NCBI RefSeq assembly: GCF_900184255.1
Contig: NZ_LT854640.1
Location: 2,110,877 to 2,174,876, forward strand
Origin: Haloimpatiens massiliensis
GTDB taxonomy: Bacteria > Bacillota > Clostridia > Clostridiales > Clostridiaceae
DNA: 64,000 nt
Reading direction: 5' to 3'
Shown here in pieces: positions 36,254 through 43,925 of the stretch (positions are counted from its first letter, which is position 1; each line of letters opens with the position of its first letter). Both the position numbers and the translations under genes were made by a program. A model generated the notes under the pieces. That model saw only the letters and a list, made by a program, of their open reading frames with translations, made no database searches and was not told the origin of the DNA.

Positions 36254-36323
36254 AGGTACATGAAAAGAAATAAAAAGTCAAAGATGCTAGTATATTCACT
36301 TATTATTTATTTGAATGTGCCTT
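36254..36323. repeat. Internally deleted family A repeat (A4, 70 bp)
   Basis: Keeps both ends (AGGTACATGAAAAGAAATAA and TTATTTATTTGAATGTGCCTT) and a few inner bases of one arm (AAAGATGCTAGTATATT), but lacks the GC-rich apex. Confidence 0.75.
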
Positions 36324-36459
36324 AATAAATCTTTTACTATAAGTGACCTTCCTAAGATAGAAATTACTCATCCAAGGCATCTTAGTGAACATAAAGATTT
36401 TTAGCAGCTTTTATACACAATACTTATGCAATTGTTAGAATATCAACTACTAAACCTTA

Positions 36460-36600
36460 TAATGAACATAAGAACTTTTCCTACTTCATAGTCTTGAAAC
36501 TCCATAGGCTTTAAATCCCGTAGGTCCTACGGTAGAACTGGGGATTATACAATCCCCGTATATTTAAAAAGAATGTGGGCGCAAAATTTTTTTCATAAGA
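36460..36600 (-). ncRNA. Candidate guide RNA of the TnpB-like protein (omega-RNA-like)
   Basis: TnpB guide RNAs overlap the 3' end of the gene and run into the former transposon right end, with the guide last. Here, just after the stop, come two strong hairpins (GGGGATT/AATCCCC at 36557-36540 and CCGTAGG/CCTACGG at 36532-36518), then AAAGCCTATGGAGTTTCAA. The following bases, GACTATGAAGTAGGAAAAG (about 36492-36474), are my best guess for the guide. The boundary is uncertain and I found no matching target in the window. Confidence 0.4.
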
Positions 36601-37625
36601 GTTACATTTATTTTTTCCCCCAAATTAAGCGGAATATTTGTATTTAATGATTTATAATTGTACTCTAAATTTAAATAACTATCACTATTTTCCACGTAAA
36701 TAAGACTTTTATTATACCAGCAACTCTTATACTCTAAAAACTTACAGAACTTGCTCCAAGAAAAACTTTTTAGATGTGCACAATTTTCTATATAATCTGT
36801 GCCTTTTTTCACATTACATTCCTGAATATATATGATTTGATTTTCATCAACTATATTCTTTGAAAGTTTATGTAAAAAATCATCTCTTTTATTTTGAATT
36901 TTTTCATAGAGCTTTCCTATTTGTTTCTCTAATTTTTTTCTATTATTGCTTTCTTTTTCTTTACTAAGCAATTTTCTTTCTAATTTTTTTATTTTTTTTA
37001 TATATTTAAAATAATAAATACTTTTATCATTGCTTATGGTAATAAAATCTTTCATCTGAAGACTTATTATATTTTTACCTTCTGTAGAAGGAATTTGACG
37101 TTTTTTCTGTTCTGTTATTACGGATACGTAATACTTACCACTAGAACTTTTGATAACTGTGGCACTTATTATTCTTCCTTCAACTTTTCTATGAACTTTT
37201 GCGTCTACCCATTTAAGTTTAGGTAACTTTATTTTTCCATCCTTAATTACTATATTGGAATTAACACAATTTACAGTGTAACACTTTCTAATACTTTTTT
37301 TACTTTTAAAATTAGGAAATCCAAAGGCCTTATTTTTAAAAAAATTTTGAAAGGCCTTATCTAAATTCCTAATTGATATTTGCAAAGAAGTGCTGTCCGC
37401 TACTTTTAGCCAGGGATACTGTTTTTTTAATAAGGGAAGATGATTTTGTTGTTCCAGGTATCCAATAGTTTTACCTGCAGAGTCATAGGCTCTTATTCTC
37501 TGAGATAAAAAGTAATTATATACAAACCTAACACAACCAAAATTCTTTTCAATTTTAGCTATTTGATGAATGTTTGGATAAATCCTGAACTTGTAACCTT
37601 TGTTTAAGAGAGAACTATTTTTCAC
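36564..37625 (-). CDS. Nuclease-dead TnpB homologue (TldR-type RNA-guided regulator candidate)
   Basis: About 353 aa, full TnpB length and fold: N-terminal GYKFRIYPN, FVYNYFLSQR, RuvC-like core, long coiled-coil insert, C-terminus. All catalytic positions are changed. RuvC-I IDLGxKDF is ISLQMKDF (D to S), RuvC-II EDLNVK is QECNVK (E to Q), RuvC-III DxNAA is KINVT (D lost), and the four zinc-finger cysteines are absent, yet the frame is intact. This matches TldR proteins, which are exapted TnpBs repressing genes by guide RNA, some described beside Opp-type peptide transporters. Here oppA is the upstream co-oriented gene. I chose GTG at 37625 (GAGGAGG 8 nt upstream); the GTG at 37634 overlaps that site. 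No TnpA is nearby. Confidence 0.75.
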   Translation of the reverse strand: MKNSSLLNKGYKFRIYPNIHQIAKIEKNFGCVRFVYNYFLSQRIRAYDSAGKTIGYLEQQNHLPLLKKQYPWLKVADSTSLQISIRNLDKAFQNFFKNKAFGFPNFKSKKSIRKCYTVNCVNSNIVIKDGKIKLPKLKWVDAKVHRKVEGRIISATVIKSSSGKYYVSVITEQKKRQIPSTEGKNIISLQMKDFITISNDKSIYYFKYIKKIKKLERKLLSKEKESNNRKKLEKQIGKLYEKIQNKRDDFLHKLSKNIVDENQIIYIQECNVKKGTDYIENCAHLKSFSWSKFCKFLEYKSCWYNKSLIYVENSDSYLNLEYNYKSLNTNIPLNLGEKINVTLMKKILRPHSF

Positions 37626-37657
37626 AGACAACACCTCCTCTTGCTCTAAATGATAAT

Positions 37658-37684
37658 AAAAAAAGGTAGAGAAATATCTCTACC
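37658..37684 (-). terminator. Terminator between oppA and the TnpB-like gene
   Basis: GGTAGAGA-TATT-TCTCTACC followed on the minus strand by seven T. It lies ~15 nt upstream of the TnpB-like gene's ribosome site, so that gene needs read-through or its own start. Upstream (37690-37745) another hairpin GTGGAA/TTCCAC and GGTT/AACC pairs could be the remnant of a transposon left end. Confidence 0.8.
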
Positions 37685-37864
37685 TTCGTGGTCTAAATTC
37701 GGTGATGTGGAAACTATTCCACTTGGTTAAAACTTCGTGTTCAACCAAATATTTAATTTATCTAACAATTAGATTGTAACACTAATATAAATGTATGTCT
37801 ATAGTAAAATTAATTTTTTAACAAAATATTTTAATTTTTCAATTTATTTAACCATTAACACTTA

Positions 37865-39553
37865 TTATTTATCTCTTCCCTCAGTGTACGCATACTTAAG
37901 TTCTACACCACTACCAAATAAAGGACTCATTAAATTCTTAACATATTTGTATCTATAAGTATTTCTCTTTCTATAAACTGTTGGAGCTATAACTGCATCT
38001 TCATAAAGTAATATTTTTTCTGCTTCTTTATATGCTGCCAATCTTTCCTTTTCATCTAAAGATTTCATACCAGTTTTAACTAAATCGTCGTATTTCTTGT
38101 TTGACCATCCTGTTGGAACTATACCTGCATCTGTCATCCACATATCGAAGAATGTGTTAGGGTCATTGTAATCGCCTGTCCAAGCCATACCAGCTACTTG
38201 ATATTGCATTTCATCAGTTCTCTTTTGGAATACTGGCCATTCAACATACTCAGCTTTTAAATTTACTCCTAAACTCTTCTTATACATTTGTTGCATATAC
38301 TCTGCATATGTTCTATACCACTGATCTGTACCAGCAAATAACATTGTAACATCTAATTTAGCTGGATCCTCTGACATGCCAAGCTCTTTTAATCCCTTAG
38401 CTAATAAAGCTTTTGCATCTTTATTTTCTTCAACTAATTTCTTTATTGGTTCTTCTCCAACTAACTCTCTAAAGTCTTTTCCACCTAATTGTAGTGATGG
38501 TGGTGCCCATCCATAAGCAGCTTCGTTTACACCTTTAAATATTACGTCAGCTATATCTTCTCTAGTTGTAGCAATAGAAAATGCCTTTCTAACATTTGCA
38601 TTGCTAAATAATTTATTTTTAGTATTAAAGAAATTGTAGTTTGTTGATGGGTCATAACTCTTCAATACGTCAAATTTACCTGTACCATCAAATTTCTTTA
38701 TCCACTCCGGTTTAGTAACTGCTAAAGAATCTATATTACCATTATATAATGAATTATATCTTGCATTTTCATCTTTTATAATATTCATTGTAACCTTTGA
38801 TAATTTAACACTATCCTTATCCCAGTATTTATCATTCTTTTCAAGAACAACTTTACTGTTATGAGTCCATTCTTTTAACACAAATGGGCCAGAAGATACC
38901 ATTGTATTTGCCTCTGCTCCATACTTTTCTCCATGTTTCTCTACTATATCCTGTCTTTGAGGTAACATTACCTTAAAATAAGTTAAATCCAAAAAGTATG
39001 CACATGGTTGCTTAAGAGTTATCTCTAATGTTTTATCATCCTTTGCCTTAACTCCTACTGAATCTGCTGCAGCTTTTCCTGCATTGTATTCATCTGCATT
39101 TTTAATTGGTGATAATAGGAATGCATATCCTGAACCCACCTTTGGATCCAATGTTCTTTTTATTCCATATTCGAAGTCTTTAGCTGTAACTTTCTTTCCA
39201 TCGCTCCACTCATAATCTCTTAAATGGAATGTCCAAACAGTACCATCTTCATTATGCTCCCATTTTTCTGCTCCAGCAGCTTTAATTACATCTTTTCCAT
39301 CCTTATCCTGTTCAATTCTTGTAAGTCCCTCATTTATTTCTGTAAGTATTTGAGATGAATATAAATCTGTTGATTTTGATGCATCCAATGATTTTGGCTC
39401 AGCACCTAAAATTAAATTTAAGTATTGATCCTTATCCATTTTTGCACCTGCAGCTTGCTTATCATCTGTACTTTTCTTTCCACAGCCTACTAATCCTGAG
39501 GTAACCAACAATGTTGAACCTAGTACCAAGGAAATTAATTTTTTACTTTTCAT
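37865..39553 (-). CDS. oppA: Oligopeptide ABC transporter substrate-binding lipoprotein
   Basis: 562 aa, a family 5 solute-binding protein that captures peptides outside the membrane. The lipoprotein signal peptide ends LVGC with lipidation Cys24. The mature protein has the OppA hallmarks (TDLYSSQILTEINEGL, WTFHLRDYEWSDGKKVTAKDFEYGIKR split around residue 108-125, and NTFFDMWMTD near 470). The ribosome site is AAGGGGG, and a consensus promoter lies ~140 nt upstream. No oppBCDF genes are adjacent: downstream is the nuclease-dead TnpB homologue, upstream a divergent transposase. This is an orphan binding protein, a likely target of local regulation. Confidence 0.93.
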   Translation of the reverse strand: MKSKKLISLVLGSTLLVTSGLVGCGKKSTDDKQAAGAKMDKDQYLNLILGAEPKSLDASKSTDLYSSQILTEINEGLTRIEQDKDGKDVIKAAGAEKWEHNEDGTVWTFHLRDYEWSDGKKVTAKDFEYGIKRTLDPKVGSGYAFLLSPIKNADEYNAGKAAADSVGVKAKDDKTLEITLKQPCAYFLDLTYFKVMLPQRQDIVEKHGEKYGAEANTMVSSGPFVLKEWTHNSKVVLEKNDKYWDKDSVKLSKVTMNIIKDENARYNSLYNGNIDSLAVTKPEWIKKFDGTGKFDVLKSYDPSTNYNFFNTKNKLFSNANVRKAFSIATTREDIADVIFKGVNEAAYGWAPPSLQLGGKDFRELVGEEPIKKLVEENKDAKALLAKGLKELGMSEDPAKLDVTMLFAGTDQWYRTYAEYMQQMYKKSLGVNLKAEYVEWPVFQKRTDEMQYQVAGMAWTGDYNDPNTFFDMWMTDAGIVPTGWSNKKYDDLVKTGMKSLDEKERLAAYKEAEKILLYEDAVIAPTVYRKRNTYRYKYVKNLMSPLFGSGVELKYAYTEGRDK

Positions 39554-39693
39554 TTTAAAAGCCCCCTTTATATTTTCCTTTTTGCAATGTTCCTTTTGAT
39601 AAATATGAAAATATTACAATAAAAACCTTCTGCTAAAATATAGAATTTTCTTTATTATGAATATAATATGTATTTATTATTCATTTCTTAATT

Positions 39694-39722
39694 AATATAT
39701 CACATGTATATATACTTGTCAA
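39694..39722 (-). promoter_or_regulatory. Consensus sigma-A promoter of oppA
   Basis: TTGACA (39722-39717), 17-nt spacer, TATATT (39699-39694). The spacer contains the palindrome-like ATATATACATGTG. Target sites of TldR-type proteins usually overlap such a promoter. Confidence 0.75.
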
Positions 39723-39830
39723 ATATTTTTTTACATTTTCGTGATCTGCTACTATATATATATTTAACGTTCTTTCTATTATTTTAGTCATTTTTTTATT
39801 ATTTATTCTTCTTTTAATGTTAATTTTATA

Positions 39831-41220
39831 ACTTTAAATGAGCAAATTTCATAACAAATTATGGAATAAAAATAGACATTCATAATATCCTAGTGTATTA
39901 TATTTCTGTCAGAAAACATAAACAAAGGATGAATATAAATGTCTACAGAAAATAATATACCATATAATAAAGAGATTAACAATTTCATAATTAAACTTGG
40001 ATTATCATTATATTTAACACTGCCTCAATTAAAACATGTTTGTGAATTTATCTTTGCAGCCGTAGGTCGTGGGTATGATGGCAAAGTTATTCATATAGCT
40101 GAAAGTTGCTATCAGAGTACTTATAGAACATCCATAGGTCAATTTTTATCCAAAAGCCCATGGAATGAAGATTATATTTTGAGAGCATTACAAAAGTTCG
40201 CAGTTAATAAAATTTGGCAGTTATCTCGTGATACAGGAAAGCCTATTTATGTGATTATTGATGATACTATCTGTAAGAAGACAAAGCCTTCGTCACGGGC
40301 TAAAAATCCTATAGAAAAGTGTCAATTTCATCAATCACATTTAGAAAATAAAAAAGTCTATGGACACCAAGTTGTAGGTGCTTTACTACAATGTGGCGAT
40401 GTTACAATTCCTTATCAGCTAACGCTTTATGATAAGACTAAAGTCGATAAAGACAATAAAAAATTTACTAAGATTAATATTGCTGTAAATATAATATCTT
40501 CATTACCCGAACCACCTATTCAAGGTTTCGTCTTAGGGGATAGTTGGTATAGTGCTGAAATAATTATAAAAACAGCAAAGGCAAAAGGCTTTGAATATAT
40601 AGGAGCGTTAAAAACTAATAGAATTATATACCCAAAATGCTCGCGCATGAATCATAAAATTAATGGTTTTGCCAAAACTATAAACAAGGAAGACTTTCAC
40701 CTCGTAACAGTGAATAAGCACTCTTACTATGTTTATAGATATGAGGGCAAAATCAATGGTTTTAAAAATGTTGTAATTCTTATTAGTTATCCTAAAGAAG
40801 CTCTCTATAATGAAAAAGCATTAAAATCTTTTATATCAACAGATATAAATCTCACAACAGAAGAAATACTTTTTCAATACCGTGAACGTTGGACAATTGA
40901 AGTATTTTTCCGTCAAAATAAGATGGAATTAGGTTTTGATAATTATCAAGTTCGTGGTGAAAAAGCCATAAAGAGATTTTGGATTTTAACTCAATTGACT
41001 TATCTTTATTGTACTTGTTGCATAAGCACAGATTGTTCTAAATTTGGAGAAGGTTTAAAAATAGCTCGTAAACAATCCCAACAAGAAGTAATTGCTTGGG
41101 TATATTCTCAATATAAAAAAGGAGTTAGTTTAAATGCTATTTTTGATACTCTTAAATTATCACACAATAAGTGTGCTTAAGTAATGTAAAATAATGTAAG
41201 TGTTTTTGCTCATTTAAAGT
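39831..41220 (+). mobile_element. IS701-like insertion sequence
   Basis: 1,390-bp element bounded by perfect 16-bp inverted repeats ACTTTAAATGAGCAAA (39831-39846 and 41205-41220, inverted), enclosing one transposase gene. I see no clear target-site duplication (flanks TATA and AATT). It sits about 110 bp upstream of the oppA -35, leaving that promoter intact. Confidence 0.85.
39939..41180 (+). CDS. IS701/IS4-type DDE transposase
   Basis: 413 aa. Candidate catalytic triad: D in YVIIDDTICKK (about 107), D in VLGDSWYSA (about 206), and E in YRERWTIEVFFRQNK (about 324), the Y-(2)-R-(3)-E-(6)-K signature of the IS4 superfamily. The frame is intact, so the element may be active. The ATG lacks a strong ribosome site, common for transposases. 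It is divergent from oppA. Confidence 0.9.
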   Translation: MSTENNIPYNKEINNFIIKLGLSLYLTLPQLKHVCEFIFAAVGRGYDGKVIHIAESCYQSTYRTSIGQFLSKSPWNEDYILRALQKFAVNKIWQLSRDTGKPIYVIIDDTICKKTKPSSRAKNPIEKCQFHQSHLENKKVYGHQVVGALLQCGDVTIPYQLTLYDKTKVDKDNKKFTKINIAVNIISSLPEPPIQGFVLGDSWYSAEIIIKTAKAKGFEYIGALKTNRIIYPKCSRMNHKINGFAKTINKEDFHLVTVNKHSYYVYRYEGKINGFKNVVILISYPKEALYNEKALKSFISTDINLTTEEILFQYRERWTIEVFFRQNKMELGFDNYQVRGEKAIKRFWILTQLTYLYCTCCISTDCSKFGEGLKIARKQSQQEVIAWVYSQYKKGVSLNAIFDTLKLSHNKCA

Positions 41221-41488
41221 AATTATTTTTTGCATTTAATTATACTAATTGTAAAAAAATTTCATACATTCTTATAAAAACGATAGTTGCTTTTCAATTT
41301 ATAGTTATGCCTGAATGAAATTTATTCATTTTTAACATTCACTTTTTTATTTTTTAAAAATAAAAAAATTAGAATATTATCTTTTTAAGATAATATTCTA
41401 ATCCCTTTCTTACCTGCCCCATTCTTATAAACTTACTATATTTTTTTCTTTATTATTCTAATTGTTAATTCTTAATTTTTAATTAGGT
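41221..41488. other. Intergenic stretch with terminator, right of the insertion sequence
   Basis: AT-rich, no ORF. Contains the minus-strand terminator at 41368-41402 and leads into repeat B3. Confidence 0.4.
41368..41402 (-). terminator. Terminator for the Xaa-Pro aminopeptidase transcript
   Basis: Perfect 16-bp stem ATTAGAATATTATCTT/AAGATAATATTCTAAT with a TTT loop. On the minus strand it is followed by TTTTTTTATTTTT. It lies ~410 nt after the pepP stop, beyond repeat B3. Confidence 0.8.
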
Positions 41489-41788
41489 GATTAACCCACA
41501 AAAAGTATTACATTACTTAAATTATGAAATTTCTCTGTAATAACTTGCATAAGAAGCAAAGGAACTATTTAAATTTAATTTTAGAAATTCTTCTTTTAGA
41601 CAGATAAAATTATCTCAAGCCTGGCAAGTGAACCTGAGTCAGGACACTGAATGTGAGCGTTAGATAATTTTATATGGCTAAAAGATTAGAATTTCTTAAA
41701 TTAAATTTATTGTTCCTAGCTCTTATGCACATCATAGAGGATAAGTTTTATAATCCAACCATATTATACCTATTTTTATGGTTTAATC
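41489..41788. repeat. Long family B repeat (B3, 300 bp) with nested inner palindrome
   Basis: Outer parts match B1/B2. At the apex AATTTAATTT, a ~130-bp second palindrome is present (TTTTAGAAATTC...GAATTTCTTAAA), with arms AGATAAAATTATCT/AGATAATTTTAT and a GC-richer centre (AAGCCTGGCAAGTGAACCTG). The same arrangement is at 61160-61468. Confidence 0.8.
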
Positions 41789-41814
41789 ATTAGGTTACAA
41801 ATTCTTAATTTTAA

Positions 41815-43590
41815 CTATATTTCTCTCGTTTCATTAGATAGCCATTGTTTTTCTTCTACATTTAAGTATGGTGATAATTTTTCGAAAACCATTTTATGAT
41901 AAGAATTTAACCAAGCTCTTTCTTCCTTTGAAAGCATTTCTACTACTACTCCATCCAAATCGATTGGACAGTAAGTTACAGATTCAAATTTCATAAATTG
42001 TCCAAATTCAGTGCTTTCATCCTTAACAACTAAAAGTTCATTTTCTGTTCTAATTCCATGTTTGCCTTCTATATATATTCCTGGCTCGTTGGTTATTATC
42101 ATGCCTTCTTCTAGTTTTACAGAATTAAATGCAGGGCTTATTCTATGTGGTCCTTCATGTACATTTAAGAAATATCCAACACCATGACCAGTTCCACACT
42201 TATAGTCTATGCCATACTCCCAAATTGGCTGTCTAGCTATAGCATCTAAATGAGTTCCAGTGCATCCATATAAAAACTTAGTTCTTGATAATGCTATATT
42301 ACCTTTTAAAACTAATGTGTAATCTCTTTTTTCTTCTTCAGTTAACTCTCCAAGTACAAAAGTCCTTGTTATATCTGTAGTTCCATCTAAATATTGTCCA
42401 CCAGAGTCCACAAGCAAGAATCCTTTTGTATCCAATTTGTATGTTAATTCTGGAGTAGCTTTGTAATGCATCATAGCTGCGTGATCTTTATGTCCAGCTA
42501 TAGTGTCAAAACTTATGCCCATAAAATGTTCTTGTTGTTTTCTAAAACTTTCTAACTTATCTGAAGCAGATATCTCAGTGATTTCTTCTTTTCCTATGCT
42601 ACTTTTTAGCCAACGGATAAATTTAACCATGGCAACACCATCTCTTACATGGCAATTCTTTAAATTTTCTACTTCTTCTTTGCTTTTGATAGCCTTCATC
42701 AAAGTAGTTATATTATTTTCCTCTATAGCTTTACATCCTGCTGGTATAGCATTAAATATCCAATAATTCACCCTATTTGCATCAAAAAGAATTTTCTCAT
42801 TTTTAAATGATTTAACATAATTTTGTATTTCTTCATATTCTAAAACTTCTACAGAATCATTTTTTAATTCTTCCTCTATTTCCTTTGAAACCTTTGCTTT
42901 ATCTATGAAAATATAAGCCTTTTCTTTTGTTACTAAAGCATAAGAAGTTACCACTGGATTATTATTAACATCATTTCCTCTTATGTTAAAAAGCCACGCA
43001 ATATCATCTAAACTAGTCAATAAAAATGTAGTAGCACCTAACTTTTCCATATGCTTTCTCACTTCATTAATTTTATCTACTCTTGATTTTCCTGCAAATT
43101 CTACAGCATGAGATATAATAGCTTCTTTTGGGATTTCTGGTCTATCAGTCCAAATCTCTCCTATTAAATCATAGTCAGAAATTATTTTGATATTTTTTTT
43201 AGCAAACTTTTTCTCCATGTTTCTAACAGCTGCTACAGAAAATAATCTTCCGTCAAAGCCTATAACTGCCCCTTCTGGTAAAGTATTATAAAGCCATTGT
43301 TCATAAGTAGGCACATTAGGTTGTCCCATTTTAAATAAATCTATTCCTGATCCTTCTAACTGTCTAGCTGCTTGTATAAAATATCTTCCATCTGTCCATA
43401 CACCATTTTGTCCATGAGTTATAACTGCTGTTCCTGCTGAACCAGTAAAGCCAGATATCCACTCTCTTGATTTCCAGTGATTTGCCACATATTCACTTTG
43501 GTGAGCATCAAAACTTGGAACTATATAAGCATCCATCTCCTTTTGTTGCATGAGATTTCTTAATGCTTCAACTCTTTCTTTAACTGTCAT
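41815..43590 (-). CDS. pepP: Xaa-Pro aminopeptidase (M24B)
   Basis: 591 aa, the long cytosolic form (three domains, like eukaryotic APP1) rather than the ~440-aa short PepP. It removes the N-terminal residue from peptides with proline second. The dinuclear metal ligands of the pita-bread fold are all present: D in LVDSGGQYLDG, D in TTDITRTF, H in GTGHGVG (about 467), E in NEPGIY and E in IRTENEL. The two N-terminal creatinase-like domains occupy about 1-310. A monocistronic minus-strand gene whose 3' UTR contains a long family B repeat. Confidence 0.95.
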   Translation of the reverse strand: MTVKERVEALRNLMQQKEMDAYIVPSFDAHQSEYVANHWKSREWISGFTGSAGTAVITHGQNGVWTDGRYFIQAARQLEGSGIDLFKMGQPNVPTYEQWLYNTLPEGAVIGFDGRLFSVAAVRNMEKKFAKKNIKIISDYDLIGEIWTDRPEIPKEAIISHAVEFAGKSRVDKINEVRKHMEKLGATTFLLTSLDDIAWLFNIRGNDVNNNPVVTSYALVTKEKAYIFIDKAKVSKEIEEELKNDSVEVLEYEEIQNYVKSFKNEKILFDANRVNYWIFNAIPAGCKAIEENNITTLMKAIKSKEEVENLKNCHVRDGVAMVKFIRWLKSSIGKEEITEISASDKLESFRKQQEHFMGISFDTIAGHKDHAAMMHYKATPELTYKLDTKGFLLVDSGGQYLDGTTDITRTFVLGELTEEEKRDYTLVLKGNIALSRTKFLYGCTGTHLDAIARQPIWEYGIDYKCGTGHGVGYFLNVHEGPHRISPAFNSVKLEEGMIITNEPGIYIEGKHGIRTENELLVVKDESTEFGQFMKFESVTYCPIDLDGVVVEMLSKEERAWLNSYHKMVFEKLSPYLNVEEKQWLSNETREI

Positions 43591-43876
43591 TTTATTCGCC
43601 TCCTACAAAGTAATCCCCAAAATTCATTTTGATAAAAAATTTTAATTATTTTTTCATCTACATAAAATTATATACCAATTGTTCCATAAATTCTACATAA
43701 TAAACAATACTTTATATTATTTTTTTCTAATTAATAATACCCTATGGCTAATATGTCCTTTTTATTTAGTTATTTATTTGAATGTGCCTAACTTTCACTG
43801 TTATAAATTAAAAAAACCCCTTCGAAATTTCAACCTTCATTGAACACTGTACATTGAAAGTTGAACTAATAAAAAC
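43591..43876. repeat. Repeat remnants between the chemoreceptor and pepP genes
   Basis: A truncated family A right end (TTATTTATTTGAATGTGCCT, 43768-43787) runs directly into a family C copy (AACTTTCACTGTTATAAATT ... ACATTGAAAGTTGAAC, to about 43866). No ORF. Confidence 0.5.
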
Positions 43877-43917
43877 ACTATACCATTGAAGATACATACT
43901 TATTTCAATGGTATAGT
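43877..43917 (-). terminator. Terminator of the chemoreceptor gene
   Basis: Perfect 14-bp stem ACTATACCATTGAA/TTCAATGGTATAGT, followed on the minus strand by GTTTTTATT; it begins 9 nt after the stop codon. Confidence 0.8.
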
Positions 43918-43925
43918 CTGAAAAT

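Noticed and set aside
36564..37625. Ordinary active TnpB of an IS200/IS605 element
   Set aside because: RuvC acidic residues and zinc-finger cysteines are all replaced, and no TnpA gene is adjacent.
39694..39722. A target for the candidate TldR guide in the oppA promoter
   Set aside because: Comparing the post-TTTCAA bases with both strands of the promoter by eye gave no convincing run of matches.
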